Part shown: in pieces, positions 1 to 5,827 of the stretch | Position numbering within the stretch: the stretch's first letter is position 1 | Layout: each line of letters starts with the position of its first letter | From: Candidatus Odinarchaeota archaeon | GTDB taxonomy: Archaea > Asgardarchaeota > JAGGXT01 | Reading direction: 5' to 3' | Assembly (NCBI GenBank): GCA_021162905.1 | Contig: JAGGXT010000207.1 | Location: forward strand, 1-6,916 | DNA: 6,916 nt | Notes under the pieces: model-generated | Seen by the model: only the letters and a program-made list of their open reading frames with translations | Database searches by the model: none | What the model was told of the DNA's origin: nothing | Made by a program: the position numbers and the translations under genes

Positions 1-5
1 ATCAT

Positions 6-23
6 AAACGTATTTATACGTTT
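6..23. repeat. Perfect 8-bp inverted repeat
   Basis: AAACGTAT and ATACGTTT are exact reverse complements separated by two T bases. The repeat lies about 60 bp beyond the stop of the primase-like gene. It could be an operator for a gene off the left edge, or part of the 3' end of the primase-like transcript. The centre reads TATTTATA, so it could also overlap a TATA box. The sequence does not decide between these. Confidence 0.5.
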
Positions 24-58
24 TGCTTTAAAAATCCTTTGTTTTTGTAGCGAAGCTA

Positions 59-66
59 ATAAAAAG
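59..66 (-). terminator. Short T-run downstream of primase-like gene
   Basis: On the minus strand, about 15 bases after the TAA stop, there is a run of five T (61-65) in an A/T-rich context. A very small stem, TAGC-gaa-GCTA, lies next to it at 48-58. Archaeal RNA polymerase often stops at short U-runs without needing a hairpin, so this is a plausible but weak terminator. Confidence 0.3.
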
Positions 67-80
67 TCATCATTTGGCAG

Positions 81-1526
81 TTATTTTTTGTTTTTGTCGC
101 TTTTCTCTTCTAAGAACTTAGTAAAGTCGAGTAATGTACTTTCCTTTTTCTCACCTTTTACAACTTTTTCGATGAAATCGTCTCTCACTTTTTTGTATGC
201 CTCAAAAAATTTTTGTTGATTCAATAAAGTGCTCTTTGGAAACTTTTTTAGGTACTCGAGTGCCTTTTGCCATGCTAAGTCATAAGGAATCACAGAATTT
301 ATCTTTCTGGCTATTTCTCTATCGTAATCGCTTGGCAGTTGTTCCTTATTCCCGATTATAAACCAATCGCGGTTGGAAAGAAAGGCCCCCTCATCGCCAA
401 CAAAGACCATTTTCTTTCCTTTCTCAATAAACACCTCCACGTCTTTTTCTCTACCAGTTACTCTTCTGAAGATTCTTTCTCTGCCATGATGTTTCGCCCA
501 TGCATAAAAGATAGCTCGGTTTAAGCCAAATGATTTTGCTTTTTCCACATCACCAGTTAGAAGGTAATATCTGGCGGCTTGAAGGAGAGCCATAACTTGG
601 AATCTTCCCAACTTTGCTGTGGTTTTTATTACTGGTTTTTCAACGGTTTTAGGTTTAGCTATCGATTTAGCTACTTGCACTACTGTTCTTATCTCCCCAA
701 CTTTCTTAAAGTAACCTCCAATTTCTTTAATGGCGTTAACTGCAAGATTATCAGCCTCTCCTTCCACAAAAACTCTCCAATCTGGGTTGTGTTTTAGTAC
801 ATCTGGTTTTGCCCAGTCCAATGTGAAGTTATCAATTTCATTCGGTTTAAAACATACTGCTGAATAGTCTAAGAATTTATGAAGGGAAAGAGGCACAGTG
901 AAAACCCTCTTAATGTCTATTTCGTTTTCGACTTTAAGTGGTCTTTCTTCAGATGGGGCTTCTTTAGCTATTTCAACAAGTCTCTTTGTGGTCTTCTTTA
1001 ACACATACTCGACTATGGAGTAAGCAATATCTAATGGATGATATTTAGATAGAATATCTTTTGAAAAAGCCCTTTCGTGAATTTGAACGTGGATTCCCCT
1101 TCCAGACCACTTAAGATATACAGACTTCGAAACGCCCTCTTTTTCAAGGAACTCAACTATTACTCTAGCAGCCTCGATCACCTTTTCCCAGTGTTCTATA
1201 GTGCCATCAATATCCCATATAGGCGTTGTATAGACAATATACTTCGGGTCCTCAATACTCTCCCTAGAGACGACAGAGTATACATTAACTGAAGCATAAA
1301 TGGTTCTTGGACCTAACCCCAAAAATCTTTTTATCAGTCCATCAATTTCTTCATCCTTAGAGATATATAAAGGGTCTCCTGATTTTCTCCAATATCTAAT
1401 AAAAAGTCCTCCTTCCTCTCCTCCTCTTGTGGTATGAAGCGCAATCCATTTGTTTTTAGAGTAGTCTACTATTTCTTTTCGCACTATCGGTTTAGAATAA
1501 TACTCCATTATCTTATCCAAGTTCAT
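81..1526 (-). CDS. AEP-superfamily (PriS-like) DNA primase/polymerase
   Basis: This 481-residue protein carries the three motifs of the archaeo-eukaryotic primase catalytic domain in order: WDIDG (D105, D107, metal-binding DxD), SGRGIHV (141-147, nucleotide-binding His146) and NEIDIKRVF (third acidic residue D204), then VPLSLHKF (211-218). By family knowledge it should join nucleotides on a DNA template as a primase or primase-polymerase. The zinc knuckle of replicative PriS is absent: the only cysteine is C225. About 250 residues follow the catalytic core. A helical segment near 305-350 (RFQVMALLQAARYYLLTGDV and onward) could be a PriCT- or HTH-like module, and a charged helical tail ends the protein. 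No PriL or other replication gene is nearby, so it is more likely an accessory, repair or mobile-element AEP enzyme than the replicative primase. Start: ATG with GAGGT (1534-1538) seven bases upstream. The AEP assignment is firm; the specific role is not. Confidence 0.82.
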   Translation of the reverse strand: MNLDKIMEYYSKPIVRKEIVDYSKNKWIALHTTRGGEEGGLFIRYWRKSGDPLYISKDEEIDGLIKRFLGLGPRTIYASVNVYSVVSRESIEDPKYIVYTTPIWDIDGTIEHWEKVIEAARVIVEFLEKEGVSKSVYLKWSGRGIHVQIHERAFSKDILSKYHPLDIAYSIVEYVLKKTTKRLVEIAKEAPSEERPLKVENEIDIKRVFTVPLSLHKFLDYSAVCFKPNEIDNFTLDWAKPDVLKHNPDWRVFVEGEADNLAVNAIKEIGGYFKKVGEIRTVVQVAKSIAKPKTVEKPVIKTTAKLGRFQVMALLQAARYYLLTGDVEKAKSFGLNRAIFYAWAKHHGRERIFRRVTGREKDVEVFIEKGKKMVFVGDEGAFLSNRDWFIIGNKEQLPSDYDREIARKINSVIPYDLAWQKALEYLKKFPKSTLLNQQKFFEAYKKVRDDFIEKVVKGEKKESTLLDFTKFLEEKSDKNKK

Positions 1527-1653
1527 TACTTAGACCTCATGATCTACTTATATCACTAATATGATACGGTCTTGAGCTTAATAATGTATTGCATCAATAT
1601 TATTTAATAATACTATATGATAACACGTAATATAGCTTAGTGGTGGATCTGTG
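1527..1653. promoter_or_regulatory. Divergent promoter region, primase-like / GNAT genes
   Basis: This gap holds the 5' signals of two divergent genes. For the plus-strand GNAT gene, a 15-base palindrome TATTATT-T-AATAATA (1598-1612) covers the best TATA candidate, which would start transcription near 1634 and leave a leader of about 20 bases. For the minus-strand gene the TATA candidates are weak: TGATATAAG near 1547-1555, or CATATTAG near 1557-1564. The second fits better with the Shine-Dalgarno site at 1534-1538, which needs a leadered transcript. TATCA-n6-TGATA (1551-1566) is a minor inverted repeat. Confidence 0.45.
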
Positions 1654-2601
1654 ATGAACATATCTATCAGAATGGCAACTCTGGATGATGTTAAAGGAAT
1701 TGTTGATGTTCATTGCTCAGATGTCTCTAAATGGTATAAAATCGTTAATGGTAAGCGTGTTAAAGCAAAATATGAAGAATTGAACGTTATCGAGCGCTGG
1801 ATGCTTGGTGGACCTTGGATGAGTATTGAAACATGCGCTATACATATAAATCATCTTCTAACCAGCGGGCAATATCCATTAGTAGCCGTGGTTGAAGATA
1901 AAATTGTTGGCGAGTTAGAGCTCTATATAGGCAAAGATAAAGGACCTTTAGGGAAAACAGCATTTATAGATATTATGTGGGTTCACAAAGATTATCGTGG
2001 GAGGGGAGTAGGGACAAGTCTTGTAAATAAGGCATTAGAAATAGCAAGGAAAAACAACTGTGACACGATTAGTGTATGGCCTGAGAAAAAGGCTATAGCC
2101 TTTTACAAAAAAGTGGGACTGGATAAAGTAGTTTATAACATAACCTCAGTGCTATTAGATCTTGAAAGGTACGAGGAGACAGTGTCTCTGCATTATAGCG
2201 TAGATAGTTTTCCACAGAGCTTTAAAATATTAGGTGAAATGTACTTAATAACCCCCAGAATATTATCCTCTTATGTCATCTGGGTTAAGAAACAATGTTC
2301 GTATGCAATAGAAACATTCAGAGAATGTTATGAAGAGGGATACATACCGGACTTTGATGCTTTATACATTATCGAGAGTTTATTATCTGCTGGTAATAAA
2401 GGCAGACTTGTATTATGGATATACAATACGAAAAACTTGTCTGATGTTTTTAAGATCATGTTTAGTAAGGCTAAAGCGATAGGGCTCAAAAAACTTCATC
2501 TCTTAGTGGAGAAGAAAATTTATAGCAACTATATTAAAGATAGATTTCCGCATAAGATTGAAAGCGAAGAAATCATTCTGGCCAAACAAATTTCCCAGTA
2601 A
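1654..2601 (+). CDS. GNAT N-acetyltransferase with extra C-terminal domain
   Basis: The N-terminal half is a GNAT acetyltransferase, which moves an acetyl group from acetyl-CoA to an amine. The acetyl-CoA pyrophosphate-binding motif A is HKDYRGRGVGTSLVNKALE (R-G-x-G-x-G at about residues 115-120), and motif B is AIAFYKKVGL (about 147-156). A single GNAT domain is usually 140-170 residues, whereas this protein is about 315. The last 145 residues lack the glycine-rich loop but contain LVLWIYNTKNLSDVFKIMFS and a following helix and strand, as expected for a degenerate second GNAT fold; that is inference. The substrate cannot be read from sequence. Start: GTG at 1651 and ATG at 1654 are adjacent and in frame. 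GGTGG (1642-1646) lies seven bases before the ATG but only four before the GTG, so the ATG matches the 5-7 base spacing of other genes here. The gene appears monocistronic, divergent from the primase-like gene. Confidence 0.8.
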   Translation: MNISIRMATLDDVKGIVDVHCSDVSKWYKIVNGKRVKAKYEELNVIERWMLGGPWMSIETCAIHINHLLTSGQYPLVAVVEDKIVGELELYIGKDKGPLGKTAFIDIMWVHKDYRGRGVGTSLVNKALEIARKNNCDTISVWPEKKAIAFYKKVGLDKVVYNITSVLLDLERYEETVSLHYSVDSFPQSFKILGEMYLITPRILSSYVIWVKKQCSYAIETFRECYEEGYIPDFDALYIIESLLSAGNKGRLVLWIYNTKNLSDVFKIMFSKAKAIGLKKLHLLVEKKIYSNYIKDRFPHKIESEEIILAKQISQ

Positions 2602-2618
2602 TCAGCCTTATTATGGGA
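2593..2618 (+). terminator. Hairpin overlapping the GNAT stop codon
   Basis: TCCCA (2593-2597) pairs with TGGGA (2614-2618), and TAAT (2599-2602) pairs with ATTA (2610-2613). This gives a nine-pair stem with one bulged G and a seven-base loop, and the TAA stop (2599-2601) is inside the stem. No long U-run follows directly, so it may be a 3'-end stabilising or processing structure rather than a classic terminator. Confidence 0.4.
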
Positions 2619-2625
2619 GATACCT

Positions 2626-2698
2626 TATTATACATAAAAATCGAAATATTACAGTAAAGAGGATATCTCATCCTTGCATGTTTTAATGGTGAATATTT
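2626..2698 (+). promoter_or_regulatory. Promoter and RBS of the small membrane-protein gene
   Basis: An A/T-rich stretch, TTATTATACATAAAAA (2625-2640), is the best TATA-box candidate and would place the transcription start near 2655-2665. GGTGA at 2688-2692 lies six bases before the TTG at 2699. That spacing is the main support for TTG as the real start codon, since no closer ATG in frame has such a site. Confidence 0.45.
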
Positions 2699-3082
2699 TT
2701 GGCTGATAGAAAACAAAAGATAAATATTGAGAAGAAGATCGTTTTGTGTGTAATTATCTTAAACCTCTTGGTTGTTGGTATGGCTCTTCTCTATGAATAT
2801 ACATACAAGGTCTTTGTGCTGCGTAATGTCCTCCTTACTTCATCTTTCTTGCAGTTCATCTTATTTCTAGTCCTGTATTTTGTGACGCCATCAGAGTCTA
2901 CCGAAAGAGATCTTATAAAAGTAGGCAGATATGTGTTATTGCACAAGTACTATAGAAAGTACTTACGTGAGCAAGCAAAGCCTAGGGAATTACCAACGAG
3001 AATTCTCAGGGTGAAAGAGCTTAATGGATTATTAGCCTTAGCTTTCCTTCTTATCTCTATTTTAATTCATATATTCTTCTAA
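2699..3082 (+). CDS. Small three-helix membrane protein, unknown function
   Basis: I do not recognise a family for this 127-residue protein. It has a basic N-terminus (ADRKQKINIEKK), a first hydrophobic helix at about 14-34 (VLCVIILNLLVVGMALLY), a second at about 43-62 (LLTSSFLQFILFLVLYFV), a basic loop of about 45 residues (63-107) rich in Lys, Arg and Tyr (HKYYRKYLREQAKPREL), and a third helix at about 108-127 that ends the protein. The positive-inside rule predicts a cytoplasmic N-terminus, a cytoplasmic basic loop and an outside C-terminus. There is no cleavable signal or catalytic motif. It starts with TTG behind a well-spaced GGTGA. It stands alone between the GNAT gene and vapBC with its own upstream signals, about 145 bp from vapB, so operon membership is unlikely. 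The intact frame, good RBS and clear membrane pattern support a real gene. Confidence 0.7.
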   Translation: MADRKQKINIEKKIVLCVIILNLLVVGMALLYEYTYKVFVLRNVLLTSSFLQFILFLVLYFVTPSESTERDLIKVGRYVLLHKYYRKYLREQAKPRELPTRILRVKELNGLLALAFLLISILIHIFF

Positions 3083-3139
3083 ACAAGAGAGTTACTTCAC
3101 ATTTATTAGCGAGTAGATAACCAGCATACTCATACTCAG

Positions 3140-3193
3140 AAATATAAAAATATTTATTATACTGCAAAAGCAATATTGCAAAAATAATATATC
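3140..3193 (+). promoter_or_regulatory. vapB promoter with nested palindrome operator candidate
   Basis: The perfect palindrome GCAATATTGC (3170-3179) is flanked by two direct copies of TGCAAAA (3163-3169 and 3177-3183). It lies between two TATA-like stretches, AATATAAAAATATTTA (3141-3156) and AATAATATAT (3183-3192). Ribbon-helix-helix antitoxins, alone or with their toxin, normally repress their own promoter by binding such short palindromes. This is therefore the likely autoregulatory site of the downstream vapBC pair. Which TATA is used is unclear. Confidence 0.45.
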
Positions 3194-3212
3194 TATTCAG
3201 TGATTATTATAT

Positions 3213-3229
3213 TTGGTGATTAGGATATG
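3213..3229 (+). promoter_or_regulatory. Strong archaeal RBS of vapB
   Basis: TTGGTGATTAGGATATG places GGTGAT six bases before the ATG. The same 17 bases, with one substitution, precede the aminopeptidase gene at 4183-4199. GGTGATC is complementary to the conserved 3' end of archaeal 16S rRNA. Confidence 0.7.
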
Positions 3230-3553
3230 GTTAATACCGTATTAATTCAGATCAGAATACCAGAAAAACTGCTAAAAAGGATTGAAAAATTATGTGAAGA
3301 GGGATATTATAGAAATAAGGGAGACGCTATAGTAGATGCAATTCGTCATCTTTTAGAGAGATATGAAAGAGGAAGTGGCTTAGGAAAACTTACTGAGATG
3401 AACATTATGGGAAAATTGACTAAGAGAAAGGATATAGACCTCGCCGACATTAGGGTAGATTTTGATGAAGAAAAGATAATGCAAAACCTAATTGATTATT
3501 TCGGAACTGATAATATTGATGAAATAATGAATATAATGAGGCGAAGAACATGA
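3227..3553 (+). CDS. vapB: VapB-type ribbon-helix-helix antitoxin
   Basis: This 108-residue protein begins with a ribbon-helix-helix DNA-binding fold: a strand at about 3-11 (NTVLIQIRI), helix A at about 13-24 (EKLLKRIEKLCE), a turn GYYRNKG and helix B at about 32-46 (GDAIVDAIRHLLERY). Such proteins dimerise, bind the operon promoter with the paired strands, and neutralise the partner toxin through the C-terminal tail. Here the tail (about 50-108) is longer than in many VapB proteins of 70-90 residues and rich in charged residues, ending in IDEIMNIMRRRT. The stop overlaps the start of the PIN-domain gene by four bases (ATGA), the classic arrangement for translational coupling of an antitoxin to its toxin. 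The palindrome at 3170-3179 is its probable operator. The fold and pairing are clear; the exact VapB subfamily is not assigned. Confidence 0.82.
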   Translation: MVNTVLIQIRIPEKLLKRIEKLCEEGYYRNKGDAIVDAIRHLLERYERGSGLGKLTEMNIMGKLTKRKDIDLADIRVDFDEEKIMQNLIDYFGTDNIDEIMNIMRRRT

Positions 3554-3996
3554 CTGCCTCCCTAGCAATAGATACAGATGTCTTAGCAATAGCTTATCTT
3601 TTCAAAAGGGATAAAAGATACGATATTACGCTTGATTTTTTAAGGAAAAGCAAGAAACAAAGGAGAATGATCACTCTATATAACTTATTAGAATTATATG
3701 GTCTCTTGGTCATTGGAGCAAACGTCCAGGTGGCCCAGCGTATTTATAAACAGTTATTATCCATAGATAACCTTATGGTAATAACTCACAATTTACCTAT
3801 CTCATGGGGTGAGTTTACTGAAAACATTATGAGTGTCATTAATAGAAAAATACATTTCTCTGATGCTTTAATTATCTATACGCTTGAATCTAACGGTGTT
3901 GATGTTTTCGTCACTTGGAATAAGAGACATTTCGAAAATAAAATAGATTGCGAAGTATTAACGCCTGAGGAATGGCTAAATAAATATAGTAAATAA
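3550..3996 (+). CDS. vapC: VapC-type PIN-domain ribonuclease toxin
   Basis: A complete 148-residue PIN domain, predicted to be a Mg2+-dependent endoribonuclease that blocks growth by cutting tRNA, rRNA or other RNA when not held by its antitoxin. The acidic site residues are D8 (AIDTDVL), E48 (YNLLELYG) and D105 (HFSDALII). The C-terminal VTWNKRHF (121-128) sits where many VapCs carry a fourth acidic residue; here that position is Asn (N124), which also occurs in active members with the WN-x-x-HF signature. It ends in LTPEEWLNKY, a common tail for this branch. Its ATG overlaps the antitoxin stop (ATGA). Its length matches the 130-150 residues usual for VapC. The RNA target cannot be inferred. 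Confidence 0.88.
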   Translation: MTASLAIDTDVLAIAYLFKRDKRYDITLDFLRKSKKQRRMITLYNLLELYGLLVIGANVQVAQRIYKQLLSIDNLMVITHNLPISWGEFTENIMSVINRKIHFSDALIIYTLESNGVDVFVTWNKRHFENKIDCEVLTPEEWLNKYSK

Positions 3997-4000
3997 TTAT

Positions 4001-4030
4001 CCCATCTCATATGTCGAGAGTTGAGAAGGG
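4001..4030 (+). terminator. Hairpin just after vapC
   Basis: CCC-a-TCTCA (4001-4009) pairs with TGAGA-a-GGG (4022-4030), giving eight pairs with one A/A mismatch and a 12-base loop, starting five bases after the TAA. No T-run follows, so it may be a 3'-end structure or a weak terminator of the vapBC mRNA. Confidence 0.4.
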
Positions 4031-4095
4031 GAGAAACTACATTAACTGACTTAAGAGAGAATTTAATGTTTTATTCTTAAAGTGGAATGTAAATA

Positions 4096-4135
4096 ATCAC
4101 AGAGTAATAGAAGTGTGATCTTTTGATATATAAAA
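4096..4135 (+). promoter_or_regulatory. TATA box and upstream inverted repeat of aminopeptidase gene
   Basis: The TATA candidate GATATATAAA (4125-4134) is the best in the window and predicts transcription start near 4157, with a leader of about 40 bases. Just upstream, ATCACA (4096-4101) and TGTGAT (4114-4119) form an exact inverted repeat with 12 bases between the arms. This is a likely binding site for a dimeric activator or repressor. The rest of the 200-bp gap from vapC is A/T-rich with no ORF of note. Confidence 0.5.
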
Positions 4136-4148
4136 ACAAAAGCTAAAC

Positions 4149-4169
4149 TTTAACATTTTTTAATGTGAA
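4149..4169 (+). promoter_or_regulatory. Dyad motif in aminopeptidase leader
   Basis: TTTAACAT, six bases (TTTTTA), then ATGTGAA. The arms fit the dyad TTnACAT / ATGTnAA. Nearly the same sequence, with a four-base spacer, lies at 5874-5892 upstream of the phosphoribosyltransferase gene. Here it lies downstream of the TATA box, at or just after the predicted transcription start, where a bound protein would repress or where the RNA could form a five-pair hairpin. Confidence 0.35.
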
Positions 4170-4182
4170 GATGCATTTTCAA

Positions 4183-4199
4183 TTGGTGATAAGGATATG
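4183..4199 (+). promoter_or_regulatory. Strong archaeal RBS of aminopeptidase gene
   Basis: TTGGTGATAAGGATATG has GGTGAT six bases before the ATG at 4197, fixing the start. It differs by one base from the vapB leader at 3213-3229. Confidence 0.7.
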
Positions 4200-5036
4200 A
4201 AGGCTTATGTTTCTGTCGACATGGAAGGAATAGCTGCTGTTTTTACACCAACCCAAGTAATTCCAAAAGGAGATGAGTATCAAATCGCAAGGAAATGGAT
4301 GACTGCTGAGGTGAAGACCGTTGCAGAGACATTACACAGACTTGGTGCTGAAAGAATAGTCATCGCCGATTCTCATGCTGGAATGATAAACCTTCTAGTT
4401 GATGAGCTTCCAGAATATGTGGAACTGCTATCTGGATTTCCAAGAGAGACGTGTATGGTTAACTCAATTGGTCAAGGCTTCGATTTCGCAATTTTTGTAG
4501 GATATCATTCTAAAAAGGGAGAAAAATATAGTATTATGGATCATACAATAAGCAGTAGAGTTATTCAGAGGATCTTAATAAACGATGAGGAAGTGAGCGA
4601 GTTTTGGTTGAATGCCGCAGTTGCTGGTTATTATAATGTTCCCGTAATCTTCACAACAGGAGATGATAAATTAGTTTCTCATGTTAGGCAACTAATCCCT
4701 GGGATTGAGGCTGTTATTACAAAGTTTTCCGTCGGTCGAAGAGCAGCGATTTCTAAACACCCAAAAACGGTGGCTTCTGAAATAAGAACAAAATTGGAAG
4801 TTGCTATTGATAAATGGAAAAATGGAGAGATAAAACCCTTCAAGAGAGATGGACCACTTAATGTAGTTGTTGAAGTTACAGATTCTACAGTTGGCGATGT
4901 TGCTGAGTTCATACCAGCTATTCATAGAAGTTCTGGTAATGTCCTTACATTTAGATCTGAAGATATTATTACAGCTTATAAGCTAATAGAAGTAATTACT
5001 ATAACTGGCCTTGGTGTCATGAGTCTTTCCGACTAA
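4197..5036 (+). CDS. dppA: M55 family D-aminopeptidase (DppA-like)
   Basis: This 279-residue protein is a full-length relative of Bacillus subtilis DppA, a self-compartmentalising zinc enzyme that removes D-amino acids from the N-terminus of short peptides. The ligand positions match closely: D8 and E10 in SVDMEGIA, H60 in ADSHAGM, H104 in VGYHSKKG, and E135 in SEFWLNAAVAG (equivalent to DppA E133). H116 in DHTISS matches the conserved active-site His-Thr. The TTGDDKLV segment (153-160) is the usual conserved loop after the second strand. No signal peptide is present, so it should act in the cytoplasm. Archaeal homologues may act on D-peptides taken up or formed by protein ageing; the substrate here is unknown. 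No dipeptide transporter genes sit next to it, unlike the Bacillus dpp operon. It is monocistronic and convergent with the phosphoribosyltransferase gene. Confidence 0.9.
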   Translation: MKAYVSVDMEGIAAVFTPTQVIPKGDEYQIARKWMTAEVKTVAETLHRLGAERIVIADSHAGMINLLVDELPEYVELLSGFPRETCMVNSIGQGFDFAIFVGYHSKKGEKYSIMDHTISSRVIQRILINDEEVSEFWLNAAVAGYYNVPVIFTTGDDKLVSHVRQLIPGIEAVITKFSVGRRAAISKHPKTVASEIRTKLEVAIDKWKNGEIKPFKRDGPLNVVVEVTDSTVGDVAEFIPAIHRSSGNVLTFRSEDIITAYKLIEVITITGLGVMSLSD

Positions 5037-5049
5037 ACTGGTAAATCAC

Positions 5050-5070
5050 AAACATAACAATTATATGTTT
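5050..5070. terminator. Shared hairpin between convergent genes
   Basis: AAACATA (5050-5056) and TATGTTT (5064-5070) form a perfect seven-pair stem with a seven-base loop, 13 bases after the aminopeptidase stop and 14 bases from the phosphoribosyltransferase stop. In the convergent gap it can act on both transcripts. It ends in TTT on the plus strand and also on the minus strand, so it may be a weak bidirectional terminator. Confidence 0.45.
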
Positions 5071-5084
5071 AATGCTAAGAGTTT

Positions 5085-5822
5085 CTAACAGTTATGAGAC
5101 GAATAACATTTAGTTAAATACTTTGTGGGATAAACATCTGCTGTTACCTCTAAATGATCATTATGCTCTCTAACATCCCTTATTTTTATTCTGATCAAAG
5201 TCTTTACATCAATTCCAGTCTCCTTCTTTACTCTTTCGACCCCTCCGTAATCTACTTTCTCCAGTACAGCTACAGCATCTACAATCTTTATTTGCTTTTC
5301 CTTAAGTTTCTTTATTAAGGAGGAAAAACTTCCACCAGTACTGATTATACTGTCAAAGATCATAATTTTATCTTCTGGGAATATATCGTTAATGTATAGC
5401 TTCGAAACACCATATCCCGTCTTTTTAGTAACTTCGATTTGGTGAGGCGGCTCCCACAAAGTTACTTCATCATAATATTTTATCTTTCCAGCTATTGCTA
5501 GTGGCTTTTTAGTTCTTAAAGAGAGGGCTGTTGATATATGAATCCCCATCGTTTCCAAGGTTAATATTTTATCAACTTTTGAAAAGTCAACAATTCTAGC
5601 TATTATGTTGGAAATTTCATTAAGAATAGCTGGGTGTTGCATAAAGCGACCAGACAATTTCATCAAGAGGAATATATAATATGGTTTGCCATTTTGGATC
5701 CAAATTGGCTTTCCGTCGATAAACTTAAGTCCTTGACCTCTAAATTTCATACCAGAGAACTCTATTGCCTCTTTTCTAATAGCTTTTATTTGTTGTAAAT
5801 CCTTAAAGAGCGGCTCTAACAT
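5085..5822 (-). CDS. Type I phosphoribosyltransferase, archaeal HGPRT-like
   Basis: Residue numbers count from the ATG at 5822. The middle of this 245-residue protein follows archaeal hypoxanthine/guanine phosphoribosyltransferases: KILTLETMGIHISTALSL (about 85-102), KKTGYGVSKLYIND (133-146), and the PRPP loop KIMIFDSIISTGGSFSSL (152-169), then VDAVAVLEK. These enzymes join a purine base, or a related base, to PRPP to make a nucleotide. Two features are odd. The usual acidic pair of the PRPP loop (DD or ED) is D157-S158, and the Arg-Lys segment expected before the flexible loop reads IAGKIKYYDE. It also has about 60 more residues than the roughly 185 usual for this family, mostly an N-terminal stretch and a C-terminal tail with three Cys/His-containing residues. 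It may be a divergent enzyme or a PRPP-sensing paralogue. Start: a GTG at 5831 overlaps GGTGA (5828-5832), the likely ribosome site, so ATG 5822 is preferred. Confidence 0.78.
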   Translation of the reverse strand: MLEPLFKDLQQIKAIRKEAIEFSGMKFRGQGLKFIDGKPIWIQNGKPYYIFLLMKLSGRFMQHPAILNEISNIIARIVDFSKVDKILTLETMGIHISTALSLRTKKPLAIAGKIKYYDEVTLWEPPHQIEVTKKTGYGVSKLYINDIFPEDKIMIFDSIISTGGSFSSLIKKLKEKQIKIVDAVAVLEKVDYGGVERVKKETGIDVKTLIRIKIRDVREHNDHLEVTADVYPTKYLTKCYSSHNC

Positions 5823-5827
5823 AAAAT

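Noticed and set aside
40..75. Minus-strand ATGATGA at 68-74 as a possible C box
   Set aside because: No CTGA box follows within the usual 50-60 bases.
339..1292. Plus-strand reading frames of 61-72 codons inside the primase-like gene
   Set aside because: They lie antisense to a strong AEP gene, have no ribosome site or family signature, and have the low-complexity Ser/Phe/Leu composition of antisense shadows.
1651..1700. GTGATGA resembling the C box of a C/D guide RNA
   Set aside because: It is the start of the GNAT coding region, and no correctly spaced CTGA D or D' box follows.
4679..4925. Two minus-strand frames of 77 codons inside the aminopeptidase gene
   Set aside because: Antisense to a fully conserved M55 gene; both lack a ribosome site and any recognisable fold.
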